The notes beneath the pieces are model-generated. The model ran no database searches, had not been told where the DNA came from, and worked only from the letters and a program-made list of their open reading frames with translations. Both the position numbers and the translations under genes were made by a program. A DNA stretch of 64,000 nt from positions 868,001 through 932,000 of the forward strand of contig JAFKAC010000004.1 in assembly GCA_025766275.1 (NCBI GenBank), read 5' to 3'. Position 1 is the first letter of the stretch; each line of letters begins with the position of its first letter. Positions 21,968 through 34,800 of this stretch are shown here, in pieces. Source of the DNA: Lactarius indigo. Lineage: Eukaryota; Basidiomycota; Agaricomycetes; Russulales; Russulaceae.

Positions 21968-24225
21968 TTTCTTTATGTGTGTCTGTGAATATATGGTTGC
22001 AGGCGGTCACTCGGATGATCAGGGAACAAAAAGAACACGGTGAATTGAAGCGTTATGGGCTACGCTGGTACGGGTGCATCGGGTTGAACCCACCTGGCTG
22101 TCCGACGACCGTGGGATAGTTGACAAATCCACCTCACGTGAAGCGATGTTGCCCCAAGCGTTGCCCTGTCGACATGATCCTCCTCATTCGACTCGGTCCT
22201 CCTGTTCACCAATCCTTTAAGTTTCGTGCTGCATGCACGAACGGTGCTGAGCAGTTTCCAATCACCCTCTAGGTCTTGTAATATGTACTTTGAATATGAT
22301 TATTCCTTCCATTCCCGTTGAAATCAATTTTTTGTCAGCGGAGACTAAGTTGCTTTAAGTAAATTCTTTTTCAATTACTATGATTTATTTTTGTGGGAAG
22401 AAAATTCGGCATGATCACCGAGATGCCCATTCAGACTACGCCTGTAAGCGAAAAATGGTCGCGACCCGACAGATGTTATGAAAACAGCTGTAGTCATTGT
22501 GCGAGCGCACAGGGCGGCACGTGTTCATTCCTTTCCTCCAGGTCGCCACCTGCCTATCCTCAGCCGGTTCAAAGAACCGCAACACTTTCATTTCGCCCGC
22601 CTACCGCACCCCTGAATAAAAATCGCCAAGGGACCGACGAAGAGGAGTTTTGTCCCTCGTTCTTCGGCGCGCTCCAGGAGGTTCCCACCCGTTGCGACCT
22701 CGCCTTGAACACAAAACCTCCCCATTTTTCGATCGAGAAGCACTTCGTGCTTCCGCCCAGTCTCTGCTGGCTCATCTCATACCTACCTAATTTCTCACTA
22801 CTCTGTATCTCACCCCTTTCGTCCCTCGCTCCCCCCTAGTACATCCGCTGGTTGATAATACAATCGTTCATTCCCATTCCCCTCCCGTGCGCCCCCCGGA
22901 TCTTCACTCTCCGCGCTACTCTCCTTCCCCCGGCGCCACACGGATGCGTCCTCTCGGTAAGCCGAAGTACATGACCCACAAAGACGAAGACTTCCTGCGC
23001 TAAGCCGCCGTGCGGCCCAAGTGCCCGAAGAGCACATCCCCGGCTCCTACGGTCCGCTGTGGCCGGGAGCAACGAATGTCATGTCGACGCTCCGCCGTTT
23101 TCAAGTGCTCCCACGTCAATGTTTCCGCGCTTCCCGCGAGAATACACACGGATGCAGAGACTCCCCCGCGCTTGACCCGTCGATATCAATGGCCTCTCAG
23201 ATCTTAGCATTCACAACCATCGTATTTACGATGGCGCTTCAAGTCGCGCGTCTTCTTCCACCCAGGACAAAAGGTTTAAACTTGAAGGGATTAGCCATAC
23301 TATCGATGATTTCCCATTCCTGTAGGGGAGAAATGAGTAAGGGACTCACTCAGATGCATCGGAGATTCAGGATGCTACTGGGTATCAGGGCTATCATCTA
23401 GTCTTGTCCTTCCCCTGGTTTTCGGAAATGCCCCTCACCTTTGGTGCGATAAGATGAGAACGCCAGCGTGGCACTTTTAAAAAAATAACTATATGCTAAC
23501 TCTCTACTATAGACACTTGACGTCATACAACGTGCAGGGCTAACTAGGTAATGCCATCACAATAGTTCACGGTATCAGCCAAGGTATTGGCCCAGAATGC
23601 CTAGATATGGGGTATAAATACGGCCCCAGAACTTAAGGCAATGGGTTTACGCCGAACTGACGAGGGTTGGTAGAGAAGTATCATCTACAGCCCAAGAAAA
23701 GGCTTTTGCAGGTCGCTCTATTCGATCTAGTGATAGCTTCACAGTAGCAAGCGGAAGAAGCGTTGTCACTATCTTTTGAGTGAGTAAAGGAGGGGTTCAG
23801 CGAGCCGCAAGGCTTTTATGCTGCGAAGGGAGGCTGTGGCCGCAGCCCGACTGTCATTCACGTTTCACAGGCGAGGTCACGGGTGTGATGACGCCATCTG
23901 CGTATACCCCCCTGCCGTATCTCGATTTTACGCCCACTGAAACTACGTTGCGCCCAAATACGCCACCGAGCCCAAGTCTTCGACATTTCTCCTGCATATT
24001 CGAGTTGATACTGGCAGTACTTGGCCGGTTTTGAGTCAGTGGATGTACTGTTGAGACCATCCACGATGATGCCAGTCATCGTGTCATGCCACTCTGTTCG
24101 CAGTTTTAATTTGAGTGGTCTTACGGAAACCTGGAGTGTGAAAGGGTGACCATGAGGCGTCCGAAAATCCTTTAAAATGCCTGGGTCTACTAGTAGCCTA
24201 TCCTTTCGCTTGTTAACCCCCCATC
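21968..24225. other. Intergenic region upstream of giant GTPase copy 1
   Basis: The transposon's right flank is followed by relic X (22500-23490). Sequence without recognisable features then runs to the start at 24226. No intact gene is seen. Confidence 0.5.
22500..23490 (+). pseudogene. Relic X: most complete copy of a decayed unknown gene-like segment
   Basis: The left half is related to 8480-9000 and the right half to 16140-16990, so this is the only place where both halves are joined. The left half looks like a C/T-rich 5' leader. A short frame opens at 22944 (MRPLGKPKY) and meets a stop after 19 codons. No intact product can be built and I do not recognise the family. It could also be a non-coding or transposon-derived repeat. 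Confidence 0.5.
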
Positions 24226-27200
24226 ATGGTGAATTTGGACACACTACCCGGCCCTGCGCCTGACCCCTTCCCAGAGTATTTCCCGCCTACAGATATGGAC
24301 ACCTCGGGTATCACTGGTATGCGTTGCATTTGATTCGACCGTTATCACACTAGCATTGACTATGTCTATTTCGGCCTCCCCGTAGTCGATCCCCAGGTTG
24401 CGACCATGTGGCAAACGCCTGGTATCATTGACATGACCAGTACGTTACATGCATCATATGAAGCTATGGGCAGACATCTAATATTTTTGGAGATATTGCA
24501 GACCCGCATGCTGTGCCACACCGTGGCGGCGTCAGAAAAAACTCGAGGACACAGACTCGGAGCACGTCTCAGATCCGAGTAAAGAATGCACAGGCTTCCG
24601 TAGACTTGGCCGATGAAGTCAAAGGCATGTACCGTGTCCTGGATCTGATCAACGAGTCTGGGTCCAACGGCTATGGTAAGGGACGACCTCGAGCGCTCGG
24701 ACTCAGAGGGACCGCCGCTTCACTAGTTTCGAGACGTTAATCTAGTACCCCAGTGGATAAAATAGTCATCGCGCAAGAGCCTCTCCAGCGCTTCATCAAT
24801 GCGATGTCTCCAGGAGCTTACGCATCGATTACCAAAGTCGACTTCAAGACACTAGATCAACTTTCAATCAAGCCCATAGGCATATACGGATGCAAAGACG
24901 AGATCGTACGCCTGTTGCAATCTCTTGGCGCAGTCAATGAGGAGCTGTGTGTGACTTTTATTTCCGCTTATCTTGTGTACTCAAATTGTCTCGCAGGGCT
25001 GAATTATTGCTCGCACCCAGCCACGTTGGTGGTCGCCAGCGGAAACTCTCATCCGGTCTATACATTGTGATGGCTACCGACGCCGACCCAACAGATGAGC
25101 GTCACTACATCATCTACTGGCCCGAAGATTCAACCTGGAATGACTCGGCTCCACCGCCCTTGTGCCGCAACAGGGTCACATTCATGCGGTGAAAACTTCT
25201 TATATCTCACTTGTTTCGCCTTTAATAGTAGTCTGTTGGATAGGTACCTCACGAAGATGTGCGACCAAGTAGTTGCACTGTTGTCCGCTGATCACTCCGC
25301 ATCAATAGTCTGGAATGACGAAGACGGCGACACCGACTCTATAGATATAGATGCCGGCGATTCGGAAAGGCTGTTCGCTTTTGAGGTCGCGAAAACAAAC
25401 GAACAGGAGGAGAGCGCGGTTTCGCGTCCCGGATTTCAGGTGTCGCTGATATTCAAACTTTTTTTTTTTTGGTTTTGATCTGACACTTTATAGATGAATT
25501 CGGGCGTCATTGTCCCTTGCGAGGCCCTTCCTGAGTATTACATTGATACCTCCCTCTCCGCTCCTCGCCTTCTGCCTGGGGAAACGGTGCAAGGTCTTTT
25601 GACAGCCGTTTATGTTCCCCCTCAAGTTAAAACTGAAACGTGGTCCAAACGCTCATACAGTCCGATGGCTTTGTCACAGCTACTGTAGGTATTGTATCGT
25701 ACCCATCTAAACTCTGCGCACTTACGCTCTTCACAGGAAGGAAAATACGCTCGTTCTGTCCGAAGGTCTTGATGAGAATGCGGTGAAGAATTTGGTCGAC
25801 GTAGCTCTAAGGGATCTCTTTCCCAGGCAGTGCGAAGAGTGGCACGGCATAAATCAGTATATTCATGAAATATTTATGCGAGAGCAGAGGGAGAAGAAAA
25901 GTGCCATTGTTCGTGATATTGCTAGCACCCAGAACAACTTGCAACATGCGCTTCGTGAGGAGGTCGTAAACCACGTGATCGGCTGTTTTCCGTACGTCCT
26001 ATTCAATCACGCCCGGATTAAATGCAGATGATGTTCAACTGATACTACAGATCGTTGGATCGCGATGGTCTCTCTTCCCATGAGCGGGTCCACAGTGCAG
26101 GCTTTGGAGTTGAAAGTAAGGGCCTTTAACGTGCAGCTCCCACATAGCGACTCATTACTCTGACACTCTCCTGACACTCTTGCTAGATCCGGTGAAGCTT
26201 TCCGGTATTCGCGCTCTGTACCCCGAGTTCGAGGGCATCTTTAGAAAGTGTGTCAAGGATGCAAAATTCGATGACGTACCGAGGAAGAGCCGAGACTTCA
26301 GAGCTCTGAAACTTGGCGTCATCTCGCTGTGGCACCTTCTCGAACAAAACAAGCGCCTTCGATCGGAAACACGTTCTGCTCTATTCAAAGCCCTCGTCAA
26401 CGATCACAATTTTCAGCAAGCATTTCAAGTTCTTCCAAAAAAGTCTATTGTCACTCGCATTATTTCGTCGTTCTCAAGGTCGATCTCTTGGTCAATCTGG
26501 TCCGGGGCTGATCCCAAAGTGGAGGAGACATTCAAAAATGAAATGAAACAAGCCGCGGCGCAAATCCCCGACTCGCAATTTCTCCAACAGCTCGAGAGCA
26601 CCAATGAGGACGATTTGCGATCCGCGGCTCAGGACGCTAAGGCTATCGCGCAATCGGAGCTCCTGTCATCGATCGACACAGTGGTAGAAAAGATGACGCA
26701 TGCTATTCTAGCAATGCAACAGGACACCTGCGGAAGATCCTTACACTTCCAAATAGCGAACGAGGAAAGGGAGGTATTAAATAACGCCCTCGCAGAGTTC
26801 ATTCGCGAAATTAACAAACAATCCGTCGGTGTCGGTCGGCAGAATTCGTGAGTAACTTTTCGTTTAAGGACTAAAGCTGATTGTTCGTAGCACTATTCAC
26901 CTTGATCGCATTGAGGTGGAGAAGGAGAAGCATTATTCCCCGGGTACGTCCGTCATTTTTTGCGAGTTTATCGCAACCACAAGCTTACGTATTGTGGGAC
27001 TAGTCTTTAAACTCACGGGTCGCCGGGAGGAGCCCGAAGAGCATCGGATGCCCGAGATCAAGTTATGGGTCCACCTAATGGAGTTGACGAGCGATGATAG
27101 GCACAACATGCAGATGGATCCTAAACACATCCCGACTCTTACCATCAATGATCGCCTCTCGTCGTCATTCCATGTCCCACATTGGGCGGAACTTATGTGA

Positions 27201-30200
27201 GACCCTTACTCTGTTATTTCACCGTTACTCTGTCTTATTCTTCTTTTTAGCTTCTATCGGCTACTCGAGAACGAGAAGCTACTCCTCGTTCTGGCTAACC
27301 AGGAGAAATTTTTCATCTTTCTCGAGCCTCTACGAGTGTTAGATCCAGCTCTTAGACGGGGGAAATACATTAAAAGCCTCGATCGTGGAAGGTTAGGACA
27401 GAGCGCTCTGTTTTCTTTTGACGAGGCAAAACGAATATTGGCTGTGTGTGCGTCGACAAAGGTACTTTCAGCGCTCTAGCCGATCTGGGGCGATTCTGAC
27501 ATCGCGGCCCGTCCAGTTACAACTCCACATGCTCATCTTCGATGAGACTTACAAGACCCTCCAGGCTCAGGGAAGCGCCACCGATCTTATTCCCTGGTAT
27601 GGCCAAGCAGAGAGTTCGATTCTACACATGGCGTCCGTCTGCGGAAGGGAGGAGGTCGCGCTGGTAGACTCCAACTCCCGGGTCCGAATATTTTCTTTCG
27701 TTACATTGCAATTTAGGTTTGTTCATCCGCCATTCCATGAGTCCGGTAGTACTTCGCTCAACAGTGACCGGCAGACCGGCGTCTATACAGCTCCAAACGC
27801 CCCCCAATGCCATATACTCATCACCAGATGGTTCCTGCCTCCTCATTCTTCATACCCACGATTCGGGACCATCGCTCACTGTATATCATTTGGAGACGTT
27901 TGGCTCTACTGAGGGGATTGCCTTAGATGTTCCCGACTTTCCTCTTGAAGGCGCAGTCTTGACATCGGTGGTCAGCCGAGGACAAGTCTTTTTCCTTGGT
28001 CTTGACAACAATGCACAAGCCGTGAAGTCAGTCGCAATCGATATCACAAAGAAGGTTACGGAGTTCGTGTTCAAAGAGAAGGGGAACAAACATGGCCCGA
28101 ACACGCATCTCACCCAGCACAACTGCTTACTTGACTGTCATGCTGACGTTTGGACACGCTTCCCAGTTCTCCCGGCCGTGAAGCGCCGCACTATTACATC
28201 ACTCAGCGAACGGCAGCAGAAGATGCTGACATTCATCGCCGACGACCACACACGACCCTTTTCGTCGTACTTCTCCGATCTCATTCAAAAGTTCGCAAAG
28301 GCGATGAGAAAGCCCACAGGAGATGAGTTGAGTGGGATCAAGGTTACTGCGGCGCAATTCCGGCCATTCTGGGACAAGGTGTTATCGCAGTCGGACTGGA
28401 AAGTATCCCGCTATCGCGTTGGAGAGTGGCTGGTCGATCTCCTTTGCCTCATTCCCATCCACATCGCTGTTTGTCGTGAAAACCGATTCGTTCCCCTAGC
28501 AGATGGGGTTCTATCTGCGGAACTAGAAAGGTCACTACTCGGCGCGGAGGTCAACCAAATAGTGGACAAACTGTCGTTTGGTTGGTATGAGTCGATCTTC
28601 CAATCGTATTTGGCATTGAAGGTATAACCTCTGGTGGTCATCTGTTCTATTGTTCTACGCGCTCACGACATCGTTTTTACGCAGCCCGTAAAAGTCGTAT
28701 CGTCGATGGGCCAACAATCCGTCGGGAAAAGCTATTCACTGAACCATCTTGTGGATACATCATTCGCTGGGAGTGCCATGCGGACAACAGGTAAAGTAGC
28801 GCGGCTTATGACGTGAAAGTATATTGACCTTTGTTAAAAGAGGGAGTATGGATGTCCGTGACGCCCACCGATGAGGCACTCATCGTAGCGCTTGACTTCG
28901 AAGGTTGTTTAGATTTCCTCGAATCTAATTCACGTCGCAACTGATTCGCTTGCAGGAGTTGACAGTATTGAACGGTCTCCTCAAGAGGACACACTCCTTG
29001 TCTTATTCAATACGGCGATATCGAATCTTGTCAGCAAATCGTATTGTAACGGGGCTTCCTTTTCTGACTGTCCCCAGGTCCTCTTCCGCAACAATTTTGC
29101 ATTCGGCCGAGATATCAGCGGACTGTTTCAGTCATTTCAATCCAGCGCATCAGTCTTGGATCCGGCAGCGAACCCAACCCTCTTCCAGTCAACACTTGTC
29201 ATAATTATCAAGGTAGGTGCTCAGATACAACTGTCGTCTCGCCTTTTGACGCCATTGGCAGGACGTTCTGGAGCCTGATACGGTCGAAATCAGTCGCGAG
29301 TAATAACCTTGTGTAGTAAATGCGTGACGACTAGGTTAAGTTGTTATTCGTAGGTTTTCTCTCAAGTTCCAACAAATCGTGCAGCAAGAACAAGACGCCA
29401 ATTTTATCTCTCGCCTCCACGGCGGTAAATTGGACATCATACCATTCCCTGTGATAAAATCGAGAGAGTTCTACAAGCTATTCGCGACACTCAAAAGGCG
29501 GCTCGACTTACAGAAGATTTCGCACCCGGCGGCGGGAGAATTCCTTTATACCATAAAGACTCTTATGGCGAAGTTGAAAGTACGCTTCTCATATTTTTTT
29601 TTGTTAAGGCCGAGACTTATGACATCCACCGGCAGGCCAATGATTGGGGAGCGCTTTCCCGTCCGTCGCGTTACCTCAAACTGTACACTTTCTCACGCTC
29701 CCGATAGATACAATGGCCGAGCATCGTGCCAAGTCACTCTCCGCTTTCCTTTCGATCGCGTTGGCCACGGGATATTCCGAGATTGAGCCGGAGTTGGAGC
29801 CCCTGAAGGTTCGTGCTAGCCTTCTCAGTCGCGAACGGAATGTCTGATCACTCTGGCAGAACTTCGACTCCGATCTTAGAGTGGAGTGCGATGACACCGG
29901 CGCACGCTTCGCCATTTCTGATCGCGAGCTGCCCCTACCAGAAGAGATCGAAATGTGTCTTTCTACTCTTCGGGAATCCCAGAGCCCTGGAACACCACGA
30001 CAATTTATACCCGACTCCGAATGGGTGGGAGAACTCGCGTCGCATCTAAGTGGGTTGATCGACTTGCGTGTCAACCATGTCCGACTTTGGTTGGACTCAA
30101 ATTTGGGGAGGTTCCAAGGTGGTCATGCTGCAATCGAGGATCTACGCAGAAGATTCGACAGCTTGGTCATCGAGATGAAGGCTAACGTCCAACTTTGCAG

Positions 30201-33200
30201 AGCTCAATGCGCGTCATGTCATCTCCTCTGCATTCGTAGTCGATTACACGACGGCGATCACGGTTGTCAAACCTCTCACAAGTGTGCGCGAACCTGCGAA
30301 TTTTGCAAGGATTCTACAAAGTCCTGCAGCCTAGCGTGCGTGCTTTGCCCCTCTTTTCTTTACAATCGGCTCAAGACGCTGCAGTGCCGGACACCCTGGG
30401 AAACATGTGTAAGTGGAACGGGTTTTCGGACACTTCGACTTTTCATCACCAGCATACAGTTGTATCGTCAGCGTTCACCTATGTGGTGATCCTTGCAAAT
30501 TGTTGGGAAGGCGAGGTTGCCTAGAAGATTGTACAAAGGTGAGCATATGCGACTATATTTCAGCTTGAGCTTACACAATGGCAGGTTATAGGACACGAGG
30601 ACGAGCATATGTGCTCTGCACTCGCGCATATGTGCAGCGAGGTATCGTTATATCTGTTATAGCGAGAGGATGTGACTGCTCATGGCTACGTCATTTTGTC
30701 AGCCGTGTGCCCTCAGAAATGTACAATTACTTGGCGGGAAGACGTTCTCCTGTCAGGAAAGTTGTAGTATTCCTAGGTATGTTCCGTCTGTGACCCTGCT
30801 CAGCTCCCGACCTATTATTCTTCCTTCAGCGAGCAAGAGCATGAATCGCATTCCTGCGATACCAGACTCTGCCCAGTGACATGCGAACTCTGCAAACGAC
30901 TTTGTGATCAACCGCACCTCCATGGGCTCACACCTGGCGCGCACCACTTGTGCGGGTCAGTATACTATATTGGGTCCCTTCTCTAGACCGTCAATAAAAT
31001 AATTTTTATCTAGAGAGGCGCATTCGTGTTTGGAGCGATGTGCGGTACCAGGAATTTGCCAAATTGACACTTCCCCGCAGTCCATAGAGGCTACGTTCAC
31101 CGGCAGACATGAGACGTTTCAGTACACCCGGGTGAGTACGATATAAAATTTTGCGTCGCGTTTCTGACTTGATCTGTAACGCAGTATACTCAAGGTTCGT
31201 TCTGATATGGCGGGATGTGTGGGACATATTAACCTCCCAAATCGCAGTCGCAACACGGATGCAGTGTGCTCAGACTATCCCACCAGGATTATTATCGCAC
31301 GAAGGCGAACACATCCATAGCAAAGAGGAAAAGTCATTCCATTTCTGTGAAACACGGTACGTTTTCGCGGCATAGTGTACTGGTGCGGCAAACCGAAATC
31401 ACATAGCTGCAAGAACTGTGGTTATTTCTGTACCTTACCACTTGGTAAGGAGTTAGCTCGTCGACCGTAATAACTAATTCTCAATTTTCATTTTCCAAGG
31501 TCATACTCAGCAGGAACACGAAACGAGCCATGGTTCCATGACGGAGACCCGCTGGGCCGTCGATGGTCCAGATGACGCGAGTCTTGAATTAGGAGGTCAC
31601 AAATTCTCCTCCAACGACGAGGGAGCACCCATGATGTGCAATCTCGTTTGTTCGTCAATGGGGAGACACATCCATATCGACTACTGCCGCGCTGACGTGA
31701 ATGGGCCTTGTGACGTTGCTGAAGTACAACATATTAACGACAGGATAGTCCCCGAGCCGGATAAACCGAAAGATGCTGTCACCCACAGCCTTTACTGGCA
31801 AAGGATGGGTTCGTCACGCGCCATATTCATTTATCGTGATTCATTCTGAGTCAATACGTCGTATTTTCTCGCAGGATTCAAAGGTCACTTTTCCTCCGAA
31901 TTCGCCAAGATTTGCGCTGAGACTTACAACCAGACCCATACTCCCGCGACGAACAAGCCGTCTTTGGGAAATGGTATGTACATGACATGTCCTCGTTCGA
32001 AGAAATCACTAATAGTATACCGTAGCGACGCCTTATGCTCAGGTATGCCTGGAGACTATTTAACTGCTGGACCCTTACTACTTACGCCTCATTCAAATAG
32101 GCCCCGAGCACTTGGCGACAGAGACTGCACCTGGACAGCCCTCGTACTGCATGCTACCTATGTTTCATCTCCCTCACAGTGCTGATGATCCCGCGGACGG
32201 AGTTGGTTACGTGTCCCATGACGGGCACAAATTTTCGTGCGAGAACCCCGGCGTAGTGCAGCAAGCATTTCACGTGTAAGCCTACCGAATCTGGCCAGGA
32301 GAGTGCGCTAATTGAACGTCCCACGTCCCGCGTAGAATATTCGTCATCGACAGGTTCAGTGCCACCGAATTCATATCGCTATACTAGTATCTCAAATCTT
32401 CACTTTAGATCTTCTTCAATGTCGAGTGATGACCGTCTCCCCCTGTCCGACGCACCCGCAACAGACCTAATTGTGCAGAAAGCCAGTAACAGGCTCGGCG
32501 CAGTTTATTCTGCTCTGTACAGCTTCTGGTCTGCTCGTCACGTCGCCGTTACCTCGGGTCAGGAGACAACCGGTACAAGACGTGACGCGTACAGCGTTAT
32601 AATGTTCAATCATGCGGCGAAAAAAGTGGTAGTCAACGATTTCACGAGCTCCCCGGACGAACTCTTAGATATTGTCCTGAATACGCGGGCCGGTGGTGCC
32701 ACGAACTTCACAAGGGCCCTCCAGGCCGGCCAAGCTGTCATGGTAGACAACTGGAGCACAGAAAGGTTCGCGACACTATCTTTTAGCGTTTTCCGTCTGG
32801 TTGCCATTGTAACCCCGTCTTTCCCCCGCAACACATAGAACACCTATCATGATATTCCTCTCAGATGGAGAATGCTCGATACCGGATACGGCGATCCAAG
32901 ACCTTTGTCGCTCTGCAATCCAGCATCGGTAGGTAGCTCCTTACCTGTGCCAACGGCGGGCCGTTGACAGGCTGGTTAGAAAACCGCTTTCTTTTCATGC
33001 TGTTTCCTTCGGCGAGGAGTGGGATTCGACAATCTTTGATTCTACTCGGTGAGCCGCTTTCTGGAGTTGCTACGTTTGAATAGATCGCTGACATTTTGGT
33101 TAGGCCGTTTATTCCTGATCCTTCTATTTCTTACCAAAATTCATCAGCCTCAACCCTCCGTAAGATGGCGCAGCTTGCTCTTAAAATACAGAACGAAGCT

Positions 33201-33387
33201 CCCCATGACCCCATGTTTCCTGTCACAGCAAGGATACCGTCATCTTTCACGACAGCTCTCGATACGGTACGTACTTACGCATCTCGCACGAACAAACAAA
33301 GCTAACATCCTCAAGGTTCGACTCGCAGAGACATTCTTGAGAATTGCGGAGTCTCTGAGAAAGACGCGAGGTTCATTGATGCGCTAA
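24226..33387 (+). CDS. Giant GBP/VLIG-like GTPase with Cys-rich region and VWA domain, copy 1
   Basis: The 44-exon model encodes 2,257 aa. Exons: 24226-24316, 24386-24439, 24502-24675, 24754-24946, 24997-25188, 25244-25439, 25494-25684, 25737-25991, 26051-26115, 26187-26847, 26891-26943, 27004-27196, 27251-27461, 27517-27716, 27775-28621, 28685-28790, 28841-28903, 28956-29029, 29078-29212, 29262-29299, 29354-29579, 29636-29660, 29708-29808, 29860-30335, 30385-30408, 30460-30538, 30585-30641, 30703-30776, 30830-30955, 31014-31131, 31185-31194, 31248-31356, 31407-31444, 31500-31808, 31875-31883, 31934-31973, 32026-32042, 32101-32275, 32336-32353, 32409-32765, 32839-32928, 32980-33048, 33104-33266, 33316-33387. 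The N-terminal half is unassigned, with beta-propeller-like sequence near 830-970. The GTPase has GQQSVGKS (1201-1208), RTTEGVW and LDFEG (1245-1249), then IIKD. About 1560-2000 is Cys/His-rich. The VWA MIDAS is DRSSS (2007-2011), GATNF and LSDGE. Function is unknown. Confidence 0.85.
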
Positions 33388-34239
33388 TATTCCCTTCAAT
33401 CCGGGAATCGTCGTGATTATGTCTCGCTGTAGCCCTGTATAGAAAACTGTAAAACGAATGTTCTGACTGTAATTTATTGTAATACCGAACCTCAGGCCTC
33501 AGGATTCGTGGAGGTGAGATCGCATTACGAACCTCCGAGTCCGCGACGAACGAAGATGTTGGTCGCGGTAGTAAGGAAATGAGGCTTGGAGATGTCGACG
33601 GATTCCAGCCTGTCGTGCAGGTGTTGCTCCTTTGTCATCTGATAGGCACTCCTCAGGGGCAACTACAGGCGTATCGCGACGATTTAGTTCCTCAAGGAGA
33701 CCAAAACCCAAGCCAAACCTGCATGCGGCAGCGGGCTCCCAGCCGACGTGACATTCTTTCTTTTCTAGAGCTTGAAAGTACTGCGGGCCAGCTCCTACGA
33801 TCTTCGTTTAAACGAGCCCGGATCACTTGCCTTGGAGTTTGGCCTGTCCTCCTTCTCTCAACGCCGCCAGCATTTCTCCCATCAACATTCGCACTAAAAT
33901 CTTATCGCCAGTAACCCTCATCGCTTCTAAATCCGTACCACCGATCGAGAAGGCGGTGTCTATAGAAGAGACATCTGTACTCACGCAGCGGCGCAACCTA
34001 CGTACAGCAAGTTAGAGTGGAACCCTGTTGTTGGTGAAACGTCCAAAGTATCACGTCGGGCCCTTGTTCGGGCCCGGAAAGGTGGATATTATTATATAAT
34101 ATTATGTGATTCCATTGATATTCTAGGCTAGCCGAGATAGGCTAGTTGGCTGTCCGAGGCGGGCCTATCGGGCCAATTCAAACAGCCAAAGAATTATTTT
34201 CTTGATTATTTTGTTTTTGTTTTACAGGCTTTCCTCTTG
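33388..34239. other. Intergenic stretch downstream of giant GTPase copy 1
   Basis: About 33480-34020 is GC-richer with overlapping short frames on both strands. I cannot build a gene from it. From 34080 the sequence turns AT-rich. No family is recognised. Confidence 0.4.
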
Positions 34240-34570
34240 CCAGCGCAAGGGACATACAGCCGAGGGCCTAGGCTTGCAATCAAGTACGTCTGCCTTTACT
34301 GAAATTCGGTCCCAAGCTCGGTCCTGGAAAACGACGGCGGGAATTACTTTTGTACAGTGCACAAGAGAGAGAGAGCAAAGTGCAGACTCGGAAGAATGGA
34401 ACAAGAACTCGCTGGAAAAGTCACAACCACGGGTCAGGAGACCGACTCGGAGGACAAAACTCCCAGTGGTTGTACATGTCACGGTCAAGTCGCGGCAAGA
34501 GTCACCGGCACCACAGTAATATTTCCGTCTTGGGGCCGTCATCATTACATGCAGACGTTAGGATGACACG
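34240..34570 (+). repeat. Upstream repeat of MFS C (family R1)
   Basis: It is related to 13230-13640, 17200-17640 and 56240-56640, with shared blocks such as CAGCCGAGG, AGAATGGAACAAGA, CACAACCACGGGT and CTTGGGGCCGTCAT. Confidence 0.55.
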
Positions 34571-34765
34571 TCCGTACTAGCCCAATACTGAGACGAATAG
34601 TCTTATCAAAACAAGGAGGACGTATGGTACTTCTGATCTTCGGTATGTACACGTGGCACGTGTGGAGACAACCCTGTCATGCCAGCGGTACGATTCGAGT
34701 CTTCCATGAACGAATTTGCTCCCGGGTTCATCACCGCGCCGGCTTTGCATTTGATCAATGTCACC

Positions 34766-34771
34766 TATAAA
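34766..34771 (+). promoter_or_regulatory. TATA box of MFS C
   Basis: TATAAA followed by TCTTCGTCGTACTGG lies 35 bp before the ATG at 34801. The same core occurs upstream of MFS G. Confidence 0.6.
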
Positions 34772-34800
34772 TCTTCGTCGTACTGGCACCCTGCACTCCA

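Noticed and set aside
20717..22065. 10-bp inverted pair as proven transposon ends
   Set aside because: It is too short and has no clear TA target duplication at either side. It is kept only as a possible inner part of terminal repeats.
26028..26031. Apparent in-frame TGA in exon 9 of giant GTPase copy 1
   Set aside because: It appears only if the acceptor at 26027 is used. With the acceptor at 26050 the sequence reads through, and the same reading frame is conserved in copy 2 with its acceptor at 47307.
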